Positions 16,284 through 24,989 of a stretch of 64,000 nucleotides of DNA are shown one piece after another. The DNA lies in NCBI RefSeq assembly GCF_016406105.1, contig NZ_CP066308.1:2639501-2703500 (forward strand). Reading direction: 5' to 3'. The translations under genes were made by a program, and so were the position numbers. This stretch comes from Brevibacillus composti. Its GTDB lineage: Bacteria; Bacillota; Bacilli; Brevibacillales; Brevibacillaceae. A model generated the notes under the pieces. It worked only from the letters and a program-made list of their open reading frames with translations, was not told the origin of the DNA and made no database searches. Position 1 is the first letter of the stretch. Each line of letters starts with the position of its first letter.

Positions 16284-16940
16284 CTAGCTCGCCTTTCGAT
16301 GCAGCCGCTCCGTCATTCCGTACGGCTTTTGCATCACATTTTCCCAAAAGGGAATCGTCCGTTGGATCAAGGGTCCTGTCAGCAGCGCGACCAGCACCGT
16401 CCCGAATGAAACCGGCCCGCCGAGAGCCGCACCCGCGAGGAGTACGGAGATTTCGATAATCAGCCGAACCTTCTGAATGCTCCAGCCCATCCGCTCATGC
16501 ATCGCCAGCATGAAGCTGTCCCTGGGCCCCGCCCCCAGCCGCGGCGAAATGTACATGCCAATCCCGACGGAGATGACCAGGAGGCCGATCAGCAGCATGA
16601 CGATGCGCTGGGCCATGCCTTCCACGGAGGGAATGAGATTCAGCCAGAGAAACATATCCAAAAAAAGCCCAAAGCAGACCATATTTAAAAACATCCCAAA
16701 TGTGGGTTTGATTTTCGCCAGTACGTAGGAAAGCAGGATCACGATCGCCCCGACGATCTGCGTCCACAGACCAATCGTGAGGCCAAATGTCTTCTGCAAT
16801 CCGATATGAAACACATCCCAAGGCGACACGCCCAGATTCGCCTTGATCATCAGGACACAGCCAAAAGCGCTGACCAGCAATCCCAGCACAAACATGGCAT
16901 AGCGAATGACGATGGGCGAACCCATCCAGTTAACGGACAC
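16284..16940 (-). CDS. yczE: YczE/YyaS family integral membrane protein
   Basis: A 218-residue protein with about five TM helices. It matches the YczE family in the repeated signature ANLGVSPWDVFHIGL and its second-half counterpart PRLGAGPRDSFMLAM. The B. subtilis homologue (about 215 aa) is required for surfactin production there, but the biochemical role is unclear. The start is GTG at 16940 with AAGGTGAG upstream. It is the last gene of a likely three-gene unit with the small hypothetical gene and rnz. Confidence 0.85.
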   Translation of the reverse strand: MSVNWMGSPIVIRYAMFVLGLLVSAFGCVLMIKANLGVSPWDVFHIGLQKTFGLTIGLWTQIVGAIVILLSYVLAKIKPTFGMFLNMVCFGLFLDMFLWLNLIPSVEGMAQRIVMLLIGLLVISVGIGMYISPRLGAGPRDSFMLAMHERMGWSIQKVRLIIEISVLLAGAALGGPVSFGTVLVALLTGPLIQRTIPFWENVMQKPYGMTERLHRKAS

Positions 16941-16998
16941 TTCTGCTCACCTTTCCTCTCTCGAAGTCCTTCTCATCAGCAGAAACCGATCCGTCTTT

Positions 16999-17232
16999 CT
17001 ACCCGCCTCTCTGCCACGCCGGTATGACCTCGTAAAAGACGCCATCCCGCCGGTAATAGGCCATCGCTCCCGGCATACCCAGATAGGTATCCGCATCTGT
17101 CAGCCGCTCTCCTGCGAGGACGACCTGGCGCTGCTTTTTCACCTCGTCCTGATATTCGATGACCAGTGACAGCTCATGCTCCTGACAATGCACCTTCAGT
17201 TCCTCCAGGGAGGCAAAGGTTACCCGCTTCAT
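16999..17232 (-). CDS. Small conserved hypothetical protein
   Basis: A 77-residue soluble protein (MKRVTFASLEELKVHCQEHE...) with alternating charged and hydrophobic residues consistent with a small alpha/beta fold. The ATG at 17232 follows AGAGGGA; an upstream ATG at 17253 lacks a ribosome site. It starts 24 bp after the rnz stop and is followed by yczE 58 bp later, so all three are probably cotranscribed. No family recognised. Confidence 0.7.
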   Translation of the reverse strand: MKRVTFASLEELKVHCQEHELSLVIEYQDEVKKQRQVVLAGERLTDADTYLGMPGAMAYYRRDGVFYEVIPAWQRGG

Positions 17233-17256
17233 GGTTTCCCTCTTTTCTTGCAATGA

Positions 17257-18234
17257 TCATTCATTATAGCAGGCTTTTTCGTTTTCTCCCACCGTGATTC
17301 TCTCTCTCCTCACCGAAAAAGTGGCAAAATCACTGGCGAGAGCGGTGTTCGGAAAGACCTCCTGCGCCTCGCGAAGCAGGTCCGCCATCGTCAAATCTCC
17401 CTCCTCGTTCTCATAGCGCGGGCTAAAATGGGTCAGGCACAGGGCCCTCACGCCCGCCTCCCGAGCCAGCAGCGCCGCTTCCCGTGCGGTCGAATGTCCG
17501 CTTCGAACCGCCAGCTCCTTGTCCGCAAAAGCGTAGGTCGCTTCATGGACCAAAAGATCCGCGCTATGGGCCAGTTCAGCGACAGCCTCACAAGGCTCTG
17601 TGTCTCCGCTGAACACCACGCTTCTGCCCGGCTGACCAGGTCCGACGAAATCCTTGCCCAGAACGGTTCGTCCGTCCGGGAGGGTGACGGCTTCCCCCCG
17701 CTTCAGCGCGGCGTACAGCGGGCCTGCCGGGATGTTCTCCTGTCTGGCCTTCTCGACCAGAAACGACCCGGGCCTCTCTTTTTCCCGCACGGCATAGGCA
17801 TAGGCAGGCACCCGATGCCGCACTTTGCGGCAAACCACGCGGTACTCCTCGTCCTCAAAGATCGTGCCCTCCTGGACGATGTTCACGTGAAGCGGATAGT
17901 GAAGATGGACCGGACTTACATCCATGACCGCTTTGATGTATCGATCTACCCCGGGAGGACCGTAGAGCTCGACAGGCACCGCATGGTCGTTGCGCAGCGA
18001 ACGGCTGGCCAAGAGGCCGATCAGTCCGTACAGATGATCCCCGTGCAGATGGGTGATAAAGATTTTTTCCAGCTGACTGATTTTCAGCGGGGAGCGGAGA
18101 ATCTGGTGCTGCGTCCCTTCTCCGCAGTCAATCAGCCACCATTTGGCCCGCTGGTCGAAACCAAGCGCGATTCCGCTTACATTTCTCCGTGTGGAGGGGG
18201 CACCGGATCCGGTTCCTAAAAAGGTTACGTGCAT
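17257..18234 (-). CDS. rnz: Ribonuclease Z
   Basis: A 325-residue metallo-beta-lactamase-fold tRNA 3'-processing endonuclease. The Zn-binding motif THLHGDH is at residues 61-67, with VVFSGDTEP and a late LTHFSPRY supplying further ligands. The N-terminal FLGTGSGAPSTRRN block is characteristic. RNase Z cleaves precursor tRNAs after the discriminator base, mainly those lacking encoded CCA. The length matches the short bacterial form (about 310). First gene of the rnz-hypothetical-yczE unit. Confidence 0.94.
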   Translation of the reverse strand: MHVTFLGTGSGAPSTRRNVSGIALGFDQRAKWWLIDCGEGTQHQILRSPLKISQLEKIFITHLHGDHLYGLIGLLASRSLRNDHAVPVELYGPPGVDRYIKAVMDVSPVHLHYPLHVNIVQEGTIFEDEEYRVVCRKVRHRVPAYAYAVREKERPGSFLVEKARQENIPAGPLYAALKRGEAVTLPDGRTVLGKDFVGPGQPGRSVVFSGDTEPCEAVAELAHSADLLVHEATYAFADKELAVRSGHSTAREAALLAREAGVRALCLTHFSPRYENEEGDLTMADLLREAQEVFPNTALASDFATFSVRRERITVGENEKACYNE

Positions 18235-18341
18235 GCTGCGATCGATCTCCTTTATCTTTTTTTCTCGCGGTGCCTGTCTATGGAATGAGCAATCACCCTT
18301 TTTTCTCTGGGCGCATACCCTACAACAGAAAAACGCTATGG

Positions 18342-18359
18342 GTCAGGACAATGCCTGAC
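18342..18359 (+). promoter_or_regulatory. Stem-loop immediately before the ABC operon ribosome site
   Basis: GTCAGG-ACAATG-CCTGAC: a 6-bp perfect stem with a 6-nt loop ending one base before the AGGAGG (18360-18365). It could be an operator or a translational control hairpin. It has no U-run, so it is not a terminator. Confidence 0.4.
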
Positions 18360-18372
18360 AGGAGGGATGAGG

Positions 18373-19365
18373 ATGAGACGTTTGCTTAAAGCGTCACTGG
18401 CTGCCGGGCTGGCACTAACCGCCATCATCAGCGGATGTTCCGGAAGCGCGGAAAAAATCCGCATCGGCGAAGTGACGCGTTCCCTGTTTTACGCACCGCA
18501 GTACGTCGCGATTGAAAAAGGCTTTTTTAAGGAAGAAGGCCTGGAAGTCGAGCTGAGCACGACATGGGGCGGCGACAAGACCATGACCGCGCTTTTGTCC
18601 GACGGGATCGACATCGCGCTCGTCGGTTCCGAGACCAGTATCTACGTCGCACAGCAGGGAGCAGCCGATCCGGTAATCAATTTTGCGCAACTCACACAGA
18701 CCGACGGCACCTTCCTGGTGTCGCGCAAGAAAACAGACAGCTTTTCCTTCGACCAGCTGAAAGGAAGCGTCTTTCTCGGCCAGCGCAAGGGCGGCATGCC
18801 GCAGATGGTCGGCGAATACGTCTTGAAGAAAAACAATATCGATCCGCACGGCGATCTGGAGCTGATCCAAAACATCGAATTTAAAAACATCGCTTCCGCG
18901 TTTGCCTCCGGCACAGGGGAGTACGTGCAACTGTTCGAGCCGGAAGCCTCGCAGTTTGAGAAAAACGGCATCGGCCATGTCGTGGCCTCTTTTGGCAAGG
19001 AGAGCGGCACCGTTCCCTACACCGTCTTCATGGCGAAGCAAAGCTATCTCGACAAACAGCAAACAGCTATACAAAAGTTTACCAATGCGATATACAAAGG
19101 GCAACAATGGGTCGACACCCACTCCGCCAAGGAGATTGCCGACGTGATCGCCCCCTACTTCCAGGATATCCAGCCGGAGATACTGGAGGCCTCTGTTCAG
19201 CGCTACAAGGAGCAGGGCTCCTTTGCCACCGATCCGATACTCGACGAGGATGAGTGGAACCGGCTGCAAGACATCATGGACTCCGCAGGTGAGTTAAAAG
19301 AGCGGGCCCCCTACGGCAAACTGGTCAACACCACCTTTGCCAAAACTGCTAAAGAAGGGAAGTAA
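18373..19365 (+). CDS. ABC transporter substrate-binding lipoprotein (SsuA/ThiY-like)
   Basis: A 330-residue NMT1/SsuA-type binding protein. It has a lipoprotein signal peptide ending in the lipobox ISGC, so it is anchored outside the membrane. The mature N-terminus IRIGEVTRSLFYAPQYVAIEKGFFKEEGLEVEL is typical of nitrate/sulfonate/thiamine-precursor binding proteins. The ATG at 18373 is chosen over the ATG at 18367 because AGGAGG lies 7 nt upstream. It heads a three-gene importer with ATPase and permease. The ligand could be an alkanesulfonate, a taurine-like compound or a pyrimidine; no TPP riboswitch or sulfur-control leader is visible. Confidence 0.87.
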   Translation: MRRLLKASLAAGLALTAIISGCSGSAEKIRIGEVTRSLFYAPQYVAIEKGFFKEEGLEVELSTTWGGDKTMTALLSDGIDIALVGSETSIYVAQQGAADPVINFAQLTQTDGTFLVSRKKTDSFSFDQLKGSVFLGQRKGGMPQMVGEYVLKKNNIDPHGDLELIQNIEFKNIASAFASGTGEYVQLFEPEASQFEKNGIGHVVASFGKESGTVPYTVFMAKQSYLDKQQTAIQKFTNAIYKGQQWVDTHSAKEIADVIAPYFQDIQPEILEASVQRYKEQGSFATDPILDEDEWNRLQDIMDSAGELKERAPYGKLVNTTFAKTAKEGK

Positions 19366-19370
19366 AGAAT

Positions 19371-20174
19371 ATGAACCAGCTTCTTTCTACGCCGGCCAAG
19401 ATTGAGCTACGCCACGTTACGCATCTCTATGTATCGACGTCCCAAGCGTTCATGGCGGTTAGGGACATCAACCTGCGCGTGGAGGAAGGCGAGTTCATCT
19501 GTCTGGTCGGCCCTAGTGGTTGTGGAAAAACCACGATTTTGTCCCTGATCGCTGGACTGGAGAAGCCCACGGCAGGAAAAGTGTTGATCGAGGGCAAACC
19601 CGCGCTGGGCAGCTCGCGCCAGGTGGGCTACATGCTGCAGCAGGATTATCTGTTCAATTGGCGGACGATTGAGGAAAATGTATTCCTCGGTCTGGATATC
19701 CAGGGCATCCGCAACAAAGAAACAGAGGCGTTCGCCCTGCATCTCCTCGAAGAAATGGAGCTGGCCGACGTGCGCCGCTCCTACCCCGCGCAGCTCTCCG
19801 GCGGCATGCGCCAACGGGTGGCGCTGGTGCGGACGCTTGCGTGCCAGCCCGACATCCTGCTCTTGGATGAACCTTTCTCGGCGCTTGATTACCAAACAAA
19901 GCTCAAACTGGAGGACCTGATCTTCTCCGCGCTGCGGCGTCATAAGAAAACAGCGATCCTGGTGACCCATGACCTCTCCGAATCGATCGCGATGGGAGAC
20001 CGCATCTACATCCTGGGACGGAATCCCGGACGTATCAGCTCGGAGATAGCCGTGCCCGATCCGATCCGCCACGCCCTCCCCTTTGATGCCCGGAACATCA
20101 GCGGATTTCAGGATCTGTTCCATCAAGTCTGGAAAGAGATGGAGGTGGTTTCCGATGCAGCAAAAGGAAGTTGA
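19371..20174 (+). CDS. ABC transporter ATP-binding protein (SsuB/TauB-like)
   Basis: A 267-residue ATPase with Walker [11 protein letters not shown]-loop region YMLQQDYLF, signature LSGGMRQR, Walker B ILLLDEP and the switch His in LVTHD. It belongs to the nitrate/sulfonate/taurine ATPase family and powers import with the flanking lipoprotein and permease. It starts 5 bp after the lipoprotein gene. Its 3' end overlaps the permease start by 20 bp, indicating translational coupling. Confidence 0.9.
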   Translation: MNQLLSTPAKIELRHVTHLYVSTSQAFMAVRDINLRVEEGEFICLVGPSGCGKTTILSLIAGLEKPTAGKVLIEGKPALGSSRQVGYMLQQDYLFNWRTIEENVFLGLDIQGIRNKETEAFALHLLEEMELADVRRSYPAQLSGGMRQRVALVRTLACQPDILLLDEPFSALDYQTKLKLEDLIFSALRRHKKTAILVTHDLSESIAMGDRIYILGRNPGRISSEIAVPDPIRHALPFDARNISGFQDLFHQVWKEMEVVSDAAKGS

Positions 20175-20961
20175 AGCGATCCACCGAAATCACATCAAAC
20201 AAAAAGCAAAAGAACGATACCTGATTCTGGCAACCCAGGTCGCCATCTTTTTATGCTTCGTCGGCATCTGGGAATGGCTCGCGCAAATCAATGCGATCAA
20301 TGTCTTGATCTTTAGCCACCCCTCGAAAATGTGGGAGCTCTTTTGGACGCAGCTGATGGACGGCAGACTCTTGCCCCATATCGGCATGACCGTCTGGGAG
20401 ACCGTCGTCGGTTTTCTGCTGGGGACGATTCTCGGTACGCTCCTGGCCACTTTGATCTGGTGGTCGCCCTTTCTTTCCCGCGTGCTCGACCCCTATCTCG
20501 TCGTGCTGAACAGCATGCCCAAAGTAGCGCTGGGCCCCGTCTTTATCGTCTTCCTCGGACCGGGCCTGCTATCGATCATCGCGATGGGCTGCGCGATCTC
20601 CGTGATCATCACGACGATTGTCATCTACACCAGCTTCAAGGAAGTGAACCAGAATTACATCAGGGTCGTACGGACCCTGGGCGGCAACAAGCGGCAGATT
20701 TTCCGCCTGGTGATCCTGCCGTCTACGATCCCCGCCATCCTCTCCACCCTCAAGGTCAATGTGGGCCTCTCCTGGGTGGGAGTGATCGTAGGTGAATTCC
20801 TGGTCTCCAAAATGGGACTCGGCTACCTGATCATCTACGGCTTTCAAGTGTTTAACTTTACGCTGGTCATGGTATCCCTGGCGATCATCGCCGTCGTGGC
20901 TACGCTGATGTATCAGGGTGTGGCATTTCTGGAGCGGCGGTTGACCAGCCAGTTTAAATAG
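20155..20961 (+). CDS. ABC transporter permease (SsuC/TauC-like)
   Basis: A 268-residue BPD-type inner-membrane permease with about six TM segments. The cytoplasmic EAA loop reads [31 protein letters not shown] and contacts the ATPase. I chose the ATG at 20155 ([13 protein letters not shown]...), preceded by GGAGGTGG inside the upstream gene. It is the last gene of the operon and a strong terminator follows. Confidence 0.9.
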   Translation: MQQKEVEAIHRNHIKQKAKERYLILATQVAIFLCFVGIWEWLAQINAINVLIFSHPSKMWELFWTQLMDGRLLPHIGMTVWETVVGFLLGTILGTLLATLIWWSPFLSRVLDPYLVVLNSMPKVALGPVFIVFLGPGLLSIIAMGCAISVIITTIVIYTSFKEVNQNYIRVVRTLGGNKRQIFRLVILPSTIPAILSTLKVNVGLSWVGVIVGEFLVSKMGLGYLIIYGFQVFNFTLVMVSLAIIAVVATLMYQGVAFLERRLTSQFK

Positions 20962-20966
20962 AGGAC

Positions 20967-21006
20967 AGACGGCGCTTGCGGCCTACCGCCGCGCCGTCTT
21001 TTTTCA
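20967..21006 (+). terminator. Terminator of the ABC importer operon
   Basis: AGACGGCGC pairs with GCGCCGTCT (9 bp), then TTTTTT. Confidence 0.85.
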
Positions 21007-21079
21007 ATCAGGGAGGGGTGCGGTCGCTCTTGGCACACATCTTCAGACATTTCCCGATTATTATTCCATTAACCGCCCC

Positions 21080-21120
21080 GGATGCAAAAAGACGAAAGCG
21101 CCCGGCAATCGCTCAGGCGC
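21080..21120 (-). terminator. Probable terminator of the TPR gene
   Basis: On the minus strand GCGCC pairs with GGCGC around a 12-13-nt loop, followed by TTTCGTCTTTTT. Confidence 0.5.
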
Positions 21121-21132
21121 AGACAGTCATTG

Positions 21133-22092
21133 TTATTTCCAGAACTTCCATTTGCTCTTCTTTTCTTCTTCACCGGATGGCTGATTGACGGCGGTCTGTT
21201 TTAGGGATGCCTCCACCTCATCCGCACCCGGTATGCGCGAAAGGAAGTGGTCGACCATCGGCTTGTACTGCTCGGACAGATGCTGCTGCATCTCGCGCAG
21301 GACGGCGATCGCTTTCTCCTTTTGGTCGGTGGTCAAAAGCGCGTTGGCATAGTTGAAGCCGGTAAACGGGTATTGGCTCAGGGCCGGGGACCAGTACTGC
21401 TCGCAAATTTGAATCAGCTGGTACACATAGCCCGCCTGTCCCAGTTCGCCGGTCACGGTCATGATGACTTCTTCCTTCTCCGGCGCCCGCTCGACCGCCT
21501 CTTTGTACCAGTGCATCGCTTTCAGCAGATTTTCCTCTGTCAGTGCGAGCCTGGCCATGTGCAGCTGCGGCCGCCATGCGCCTTCCTTGGCCATGAAAGC
21601 CTCCAAACGCTTCTTCAGCTCATCCCGCTTGTTAAACTGCAGAAAGCTCTCCACGTACATATTCAGACCGTTTTCCTGATTGGGGTCCCGAAACAAGCCC
21701 GCTTCCAATGTTTCGAAGGCTTTTGCCTCCTGCCCTTCCAGCGCGTACACCTTGGCCAGATTGGTACAGGCGGTACCGGAAGACGGGAAGCGCTCCAGGC
21801 AGTCGAGCAGCATTTTTTTGGCCTGCTCATACTCGGCCGCTTGCATATGGACCACCGCCCGGAAAATCAGCGCGGACTCGATAGGGCCATACAGCTCCAG
21901 CAGCCGGTCTGCCGCCACGGCCGCCTGCTCCGGAAAGCGCTCCCGCACCAGGTCCATCGCAAAGTCGCGCAATTTCTCCTTGTCATCCCAAAATTTGTCG
22001 AGACTTTGCGGGATGATCTTCTTTTGAAAATCCTCTCGCGCCAATTGAACCGACTGGCCAAACTCATTGGTAAAGGTCACGAATTCTGACAT
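21133..22092 (-). CDS. Tetratricopeptide repeat protein
   Basis: A 319-residue soluble protein, mostly TPR-like helix pairs (AEYEQAKKMLLDCLERFPSS, ALEGQEAKAFETLEAGLFRD and others) between about residues 70 and 270. The start MSEFVTFTNEFGQSVQLARE is a separate small domain. It ends with a Lys/Trp-rich tail KSKWKFWK. TPRs mediate protein contacts; the partner is unknown. Monocistronic, AAAGAGAGGC ribosome site. Confidence 0.8.
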   Translation of the reverse strand: MSEFVTFTNEFGQSVQLAREDFQKKIIPQSLDKFWDDKEKLRDFAMDLVRERFPEQAAVAADRLLELYGPIESALIFRAVVHMQAAEYEQAKKMLLDCLERFPSSGTACTNLAKVYALEGQEAKAFETLEAGLFRDPNQENGLNMYVESFLQFNKRDELKKRLEAFMAKEGAWRPQLHMARLALTEENLLKAMHWYKEAVERAPEKEEVIMTVTGELGQAGYVYQLIQICEQYWSPALSQYPFTGFNYANALLTTDQKEKAIAVLREMQQHLSEQYKPMVDHFLSRIPGADEVEASLKQTAVNQPSGEEEKKSKWKFWK

Positions 22093-22203
22093 GCAACAGC
22101 CTCTCTTTCCTTTGGATCACCGCGTGCCTCGGGATTTACACCAAAAAGAGAACGAACGATTCCCACGCTCGGAAACCGCCCGTATCCTCTGTCTCCCGAT
22201 TCT

Positions 22204-22578
22204 CTAAATCCAGGCTTTTATATTCACTTTCCGGATAAACTCTTCCATGGATTCCTTGACAGGTTCGCCATTTTCCACCGTTTCGTCCGGAATCCCCATC
22301 AATTGACGAAACAGGGCTTCGTTGCGTGTAGCCAATGCATAGTCAAGCAGCGCCTCTTTCTGGATCCGCTCCGCTTCTTGTTCCCTCAGGGTCTCTTCCA
22401 GAGCGATGTCATCCTCTACCACGGCAAACTGCTTATCTATTTTGGGAATACGCACAATCCAGGAGAAAGCGCTGTCCGGATTGCGATCTCGACCTATCAG
22501 ATACCCGTACTCACCGATCGGCATACCTTGTTCGAAGGAGTCAGCAACGATGACGACCCGTTGTCCAAGCTTGAACAT
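22204..22578 (-). CDS. Hypothetical protein with IDEAL-like C-terminal motif
   Basis: A 124-residue protein. The first ~50 residues (MFKLGQRVVIVADSFEQG...) look like a small beta-barrel (SH3/KOW-like) domain. A later block, LLDYALATRNEALFRQLMGI, resembles the IDEAL motif found in Firmicute ATPase/regulator accessory proteins. The ATG at 22578 is preferred, with AAGGGG 9 nt upstream, over a TTG three codons earlier. Function unknown; the motif assignment is by eye. Confidence 0.65.
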   Translation of the reverse strand: MFKLGQRVVIVADSFEQGMPIGEYGYLIGRDRNPDSAFSWIVRIPKIDKQFAVVEDDIALEETLREQEAERIQKEALLDYALATRNEALFRQLMGIPDETVENGEPVKESMEEFIRKVNIKAWI

Positions 22579-22769
22579 GAGCGTCAACCCCTTTTGAGAT
22601 TCATTCTAATCATACTAAATTGTATGCATACTTGGGAAGGGCAAACCGCTCCTTTGTCTTTTTATTCGGCAATATGCGCAAAAAGATTTGTTGGAACGGC
22701 GAAAATGCGTTACACTTCTGTAGATATCACTTTTTCCAGTGTAATCGAATGGAACGAGGTGTACAAATC

Positions 22770-23213
22770 ATGACCCAAATGTCCACGGGCTTTTCCATCT
22801 TTATCGTCGGCTGGTCGATTGTCCTGGTAGGCTTGATGGGAATTGGCGGCTTCTTCATGTTTCGCAAATTCCTCAAGTCGATGCCCAAACAGGACGGCAA
22901 GTCTGACCTGGATTGGCAGGACTACTATATCGAGCAGACCCGCTCCATGTGGACGGAAGAAGGCCTTCAACTGTTAAACGAACTGGTGGATCCCGTCCCG
23001 CAGCTCTTTCGGGATGTGGCTCGCCGCACCATCGCGGCGAAGATCGGAAAGCTGGCTCTCGACGAAAAAGCAACCGTGATCAGCATGGAGCTGATCATCA
23101 AGGGATACATTCTGGCCACGCCCAAGCGGGATCATAAATTTCTGATCAGCCACCTGCAGAAAAAACAGATCGACTACGCCCCTTATGAAAAGTACCTCCA
23201 TCAGGAAGCGTAA
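22770..23213 (+). CDS. DUF2621 family membrane protein (YneK-like)
   Basis: A 147-residue protein with one N-terminal TM segment (FIVGWSIVLVGLMGIGGFFM), then FRKFLKSMPKQDGKSDLDWQ, which matches the DUF2621/YneK family. The remaining helical domain is cytoplasmic. The ATG at 22770 follows ACGAGGTG at 7 nt; the open frame further upstream covers the promoter region. An inverted repeat TTACACT-N21-AGTGTAA lies 26 bp upstream of the start. Function unknown. Confidence 0.82.
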   Translation: MTQMSTGFSIFIVGWSIVLVGLMGIGGFFMFRKFLKSMPKQDGKSDLDWQDYYIEQTRSMWTEEGLQLLNELVDPVPQLFRDVARRTIAAKIGKLALDEKATVISMELIIKGYILATPKRDHKFLISHLQKKQIDYAPYEKYLHQEA

Positions 23214-23225
23214 TACGAGAAATGT

Positions 23226-23262
23226 GAAAGGGACGTCCCGCTACCGGGCGTCCCTTTCTCTC
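23226..23262. terminator. Terminator between convergent genes
   Basis: Perfect 10-bp stem GAAAGGGACG / CGTCCCTTTC, with a T/C-rich tail on the plus strand. It overlaps the last bases of the minus-strand amidotransferase gene. Confidence 0.65.
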
Positions 23263-23984
23263 TACTTTCGGCGTTTGGCGCAGTCCACGAATGCAGCAAA
23301 AAGTCTCCGCATCAATGGGTCGGAGGCTGCCTGCGATTCCGGATGCCATTGGACGCCCACGGCAAAGGAGGAGCCGGTATACTCGACGGCTTCAATAATG
23401 CCGTCCGACGCCCTGGCGACTACCTTCAGATCGTCGCCCACATCCTTCAGCGCCTGGTGGTGCAGGCTGTTCACTCTGATCTGCTCGGTCCCGAAGATCT
23501 CGGCCAGCCAGCTGCCCGACTCGATCGTCACCCAGTGCGTATCCCGGCTTCGCTCTGCTTTTTGCGCATGCTGAAGCGGGTCTTTCACCTGGCTGGGAAT
23601 ATCCTGGATCAGTGTGCCCCCTCGGGCTACATTCAGGATCTGCACCCCTCTGCAAATCGCCAGCAAGGGAATCTGGCGTTCGACGGCGTAATTGGCGAGA
23701 GCGATCTCCACATCGTCCCTCTCCGGGTTCGTATACCCCAGATGCAGATGCGGCTCCTCGCCATAGTACAAGGGATCGACGTCCTCGCCGCCGCTGAGGA
23801 TGATTCCGTCTACAAGCCCCGCGGTCTCCAGGGCAATCTCCGGACTGAGATAAGGCAAAACAATCGGGAGTCCGCCTGCTGCTGCCACCGACCGGTGATA
23901 GTCATGGTGGACGTAGACTCCTTCCGAGAAGGCATTATGCTTGATATAGGCCCCGGTAATACCGATGACGGGCTTTCTGGACAT
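23262..23984 (-). CDS. Class I glutamine amidotransferase-like hydrolase (peptidase C26, PuuD-like)
   Basis: A 240-residue gamma-glutamyl hydrolase family protein. The nucleophile Cys is in LLAICRGVQILNVARGG and the catalytic His/Glu are in VQWHPESQ near the C-terminus. The N-terminus KPVIGITGAYIK and the SGGEDVDPLYYGEE block are typical of gamma-glutamyl-GABA hydrolases. It probably releases glutamate from a gamma-glutamylated amine or small molecule. It stands alone here, without other putrescine-pathway genes, so the substrate is open. Confidence 0.87.
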   Translation of the reverse strand: MSRKPVIGITGAYIKHNAFSEGVYVHHDYHRSVAAAGGLPIVLPYLSPEIALETAGLVDGIILSGGEDVDPLYYGEEPHLHLGYTNPERDDVEIALANYAVERQIPLLAICRGVQILNVARGGTLIQDIPSQVKDPLQHAQKAERSRDTHWVTIESGSWLAEIFGTEQIRVNSLHHQALKDVGDDLKVVARASDGIIEAVEYTGSSFAVGVQWHPESQAASDPLMRRLFAAFVDCAKRRK

Positions 23985-24246
23985 CCGGCTTCCACCTCTC
24001 CTGCGCTGCGAATGCGATCGATGCTGCAGCTTTCACTTGCTCCAATTTTCATATCCGATTGGGTCTCTTTATACGATTCTGGCCGCACGGATTCCTGCCA
24101 GTTCCGCACGTTATCCGATAAAAGCGGCGTATCCCCGAGATCTGTTACACGGGAGAGGTGAGTAATCTTGCGTACTGCTGCCGCTTTTCAAAGGCTGTCA
24201 CAATTGGCAAACAAGGCTCAAACAACGGGCTGCTTGCGACCTGAGC
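23985..24246. other. Intergenic stretch with no recognised element
   Basis: 262 bp between two minus-strand genes. A ribosome-site-like GGGAGAGGTGAG precedes a TTG at 24168, but the frame soon runs antisense through the DUF502 gene. No hairpin with a U-run or riboswitch signature was found. Confidence 0.5.
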
Positions 24247-24879
24247 TCAAATCCCTTTCGTTTCCGACTGGACCAGCTGCTCTCCTTCCCGCTTTTCCGG
24301 ATTTCCTTCCTTTTTGGAAGCGATCCCCGCTGTCAGGCAAAAACGCATCGCATCCTCTACGGAGACGTCGAGAAACTCAATTTGCCCGCTGTCCCGGGGA
24401 AACAGCTTCAATTCCCCGCTTACCTGCATGCCGTGCGGGATGTAGACCGCGATCATGTCCGGGGGACAGCCGAGAAAGGCCAGATCCTCCGTCGTCACGA
24501 AGCCGATGCGCCGAACGCCGTTTGGCTCTTGCACCATGACCACCTGGGAAAAGCTCCGCTTCTCACCCACAAAGGATTGCAGCGTCTCCTTCACAGAATT
24601 GTACAGGGTCTTTAATACCGGAAAGCGGTTAAACAGGGCATCTATCCAGCGGATCAGCTTTTGGGCGAGCCAGTGCTGGCTGATAAAACCGATCAGGATG
24701 ATCACGCCGAGCGTCAGCACCAGCCCGGCGCCAAAGGGAATGACGGGGAGAATCAGGCCAAACACCTTTTGCCCCAGTTCATCCACCAGCCGGACGAGAT
24801 AGGCCACCGCGTAAATCGAGACGACGATCGGCGTGATGACGAGCAAACCATTGAGAAAATAGCGAAGCAACCTTTTCAT
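24247..24879 (-). CDS. DUF502 family membrane protein
   Basis: A 210-residue protein with two N-terminal TM helices (about residues 8-30 and 50-72) and a cytoplasmic domain. That domain includes FPVLKTLYNSVKETLQSFVG and a GFVTTEDLAFLG / VYIPHGMQVSGELKLFP block characteristic of DUF502. The family is widespread and its function is unknown in bacteria. Monocistronic; GGAAGACAC upstream gives only a weak ribosome site. Confidence 0.85.
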   Translation of the reverse strand: MKRLLRYFLNGLLVITPIVVSIYAVAYLVRLVDELGQKVFGLILPVIPFGAGLVLTLGVIILIGFISQHWLAQKLIRWIDALFNRFPVLKTLYNSVKETLQSFVGEKRSFSQVVMVQEPNGVRRIGFVTTEDLAFLGCPPDMIAVYIPHGMQVSGELKLFPRDSGQIEFLDVSVEDAMRFCLTAGIASKKEGNPEKREGEQLVQSETKGI

Positions 24880-24989
24880 GGATGTGTCTTCCTTTCATCT
24901 GGACGGTTTCCTATTTCTTCTACCAAACATTGTACCCGAGAGCGCGGCCATCTGCTATGATGAAGGAAAAAAGAAAGTGGGAGATCCGC

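Noticed and set aside
18235-18372. TPP or other known riboswitch ahead of the ThiY/SsuA-like ABC operon
   Set aside because: The conserved TPP core (CTGAGA and the later conserved block) is absent; only a short stem-loop is visible.
18373-20961. Naming the ABC importer ssuABC, tauABC or ytlACD
   Set aside because: The family supports several ligands, and no sulfonate monooxygenase, taurine dioxygenase or thiamine gene is adjacent to decide.
24168-24539. TTG-initiated frame with a ribosome-site-like GGGAGAGGTGAG
   Set aside because: Beyond the first 26 codons it is antisense to the DUF502 gene and has a composition typical of a shadow frame.
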